Positions 62,401 to 64,000 of a DNA stretch of 64,000 nt are shown here, in pieces; positions within the stretch are counted from its first letter, which is position 1, and each line of letters opens with the position of its first letter. The stretch is from NCBI RefSeq assembly GCF_041296385.1, contig NC_091014.1, forward strand, positions 62,814,578 to 62,878,577. The letters run 5' to 3'. The stretch comes from Aphelocoma coerulescens. Taxonomy: Eukaryota; Chordata; Aves; Passeriformes; Corvidae. The translations under genes were made by a program, and so were the position numbers. The notes under the pieces are model-generated. The model ran no database searches. It saw only the letters and a program-made list of their open reading frames with translations, and was not told the origin of the DNA.

Positions 62401-64000
62401 CCCAAGTGCTCATGCTGCGAGCTCCGAGGGTGAAGGCTGTCAGTCCTGAGTGCAGGGGAATCACAGCTGCCTCTGCATGGCTGGCAGGAGGCTCAGGTTG
62501 CCTCAGGCACTGACTCAGCAGCAAAGCCTCAAGCCTCATCTCTGGTTGGTTCTGGACACTTCTAGGGCAACCTGCTGACCTATCCTTCACCAAACATGCC
62601 AGAGGTAGGCTTCCAGCTGGAAAACCCTTAGTCTAGCTTGACCCATCACCAAAGGAGGTATGATACTCCATGCAGTTCCCCTTTGGTCAACACCTGCTTG
62701 CTGTTGACCCTCCCCAGAATCCTTTCCAGTGCTGCAGTACAGAAATTACCTTTGCATAATTCACCCAGACTCCCAGCAGATTCACCCCCCTGCCCATCTT
62801 ACCCCACTTCCTGACCCTGCCTCTCAGTGCATTTTGTCCTCCTGTGACAAAAAGCTACCCCAACATGGTGTAGGCTCCAAAATCACCTGCTCCCAAATTG
62901 GAGCAGATGTTTATCTCTTTTTGTCTTAGTCATTGTATTCAGGTGGACTTTGCAGATCAAGTCAATATTTTTTTCCTCCTAACATAACATTTTTATTTCA
63001 GAAAATTCTTAGTGCCTTCCATCTACAAACACTAATATAGGCTCAGTTCTCACTCACTGAGAGACGACTAAGCTTCATCAGTACAAATAAGACAAGGAGC
63101 AGTTTAAAATTTCTCCTGCTGAGGAAAGCAGCTGCAGGAAAGTATTTGCCCCAGAATATGCCAAGGTATCTGCACAGATTTTGTCCTTGCAGTAGCCACC
63201 TCCCATTTCAGAGCTGATGATCTCATAGATGCCCTCAGGACTTTCTCATTTTCTTTCTGAAAGCCATTCAAGACTGCAGGAGTACAGCAGCATGAAAATA
63301 AACAACTGTTTGTCCTAATCCTCAATCAAACACCGAAAAACAGAAAATCTGGCACCGTGTGTTCTCACCCACAGACAGTGTCCAGTCACAATGCAAGAGC
63401 AGTATCTCAGACCTCAGGAAGGGAAAAAGGAGAGAACCTAAGCCAAGCCTCCACACAGCTCTGTGACAGACAGGAGGCACACAGCAAGAACAGTGGTACA
63501 ATGCCACACAACTTTGAGGAGTGGGAGGAGGATTTTTTCTTAAAAAAGCTCCAGAGATCTGCACAAGGTAGAGGCCTCGTTTTAAGAAACTTGTAGCTTC
63601 GAGCTACCAAGAAAAGTTGCATCAGGAGCAAAGGGAAAAAACCTCCCTTTTATAAAATTGCTTACCTACTCAGTGCAGGAGGGCAAACACTCTATGGTTG
63701 AAACAAAGAATAAAAGCATTCAAACAGTTTTTCCTTTCACCAGCCAAAAGAGTACCCACTAAAATGGAAGCTTTAAATATTTAATGTCCAAAACAAACAA
63801 GAGAATTTACCCAAAACAAGACTGCTGGTTCAACCAGAAGCACTCACAATAAAGATGATAGAGGTTTTACATGTAGCTGCATTAATACCAGTTGGGGACA
63901 AATAAAACCCACTCACAGAAGAAAAGATGCAGGTTCCCTTTATGGTAGCAGAAAGACATGGATCAGATGGAGAACAGCTGACCTTCCCCATCTTTGTTAC

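Larger units (their letters stand above)
24389..64000 (-). other. DGKI: Partial DGKI intron (at least 39.6 kb), probably intron 1
   Basis: Everything above the KAISRSGLQ... exon appears to be one intron, because no further DGKI exon or CpG island is visible up to the window end. The expected first exon is GC-rich and would end with a codon split after two bases. Recognised contents are an ancient CR1 (about 28.3-29.8 kb), a CR1 3' half (34.7-35.8 kb), a perfect hairpin at 37.65 kb, small tandem duplications at 38.5 and 56.45 kb, and several A or T tracts. In 24.4-28.3, 29.9-34.7, 35.8-48.7 and 48.8-64.0 kb I otherwise recognise no gene, RNA gene or repeat family. Open stretches there show no known domain and lack supporting splice structure. 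A separate gene or non-coding RNA inside the intron cannot be excluded. Confidence 0.75.

Noticed and set aside
1..64000. CRISPR arrays, operons, toxin-antitoxin or phage-like systems
   Set aside because: The sequence is vertebrate intronic DNA with spliced exons and avian retroelements; none of these is present.

Overview
The window is a gene-poor, repeat-light stretch of vertebrate nuclear DNA, almost certainly from a bird. Repeated CR1 LINE fragments, one with the CR1 3' octamer tail (ATTCTGTG twice), short solo LTRs with 6-bp target duplications and an ERVL-type LTR all fit an avian, perhaps passerine, genome. There is no sign of prokaryotic gene organisation: coding sequence covers about 0.6 kb of 64 kb and is split into short exons with canonical splice sites.

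The only gene I can support is DGKI (diacylglycerol kinase iota), on the minus strand. Seven consecutive coding exons are present, in transcript order 24388-24280, 13575-13480, 10686-10612, 8173-8117, 7451-7386, 1691-1620 and 1280-1164. They join into one open frame of 592 bases (one base completing a codon, then 197 codons). This encodes the linker before the C1 domains, the tandem C1 zinc fingers and the start of the link to the catalytic domain. The GC-rich first exon lies beyond 64000. The exons for the MARCKS-like basic segment, kinase domain, ankyrin repeats and C-terminus lie before position 1.

Layout: 1-1163 is intron with a 3 x 19-bp minisatellite. Positions 1164-13575 hold six exons separated by introns of 339 to 5,694 bp. 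Positions 13576-24279 form a 10.7-kb intron carrying an ERVL-type LTR, a decayed CR1 reverse-transcriptase fragment, a second ERV LTR and a CR1 3' fragment. Positions 24389-64000 are at least 39.6 kb of the next upstream intron, with an ancient CR1 (about 28.3-29.8 kb), a better preserved CR1 (34.7-35.8 kb), a perfect 18-bp hairpin near 37.65 kb, a 50-base A tract at 48.7 kb and long stretches in which I recognise nothing.

The most notable structural features are two nearly identical solo LTRs in inverted orientation, about 9.6 kb apart, bracketing one C1 exon; one lies in the gene's sense orientation with its own TATA box and AATAAA. Others are the 18-bp perfect foldback and a run of six phase-0 symmetric exons across both C1 domains. 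I found no convincing evidence of a novel multi-gene system; this is mostly intron.
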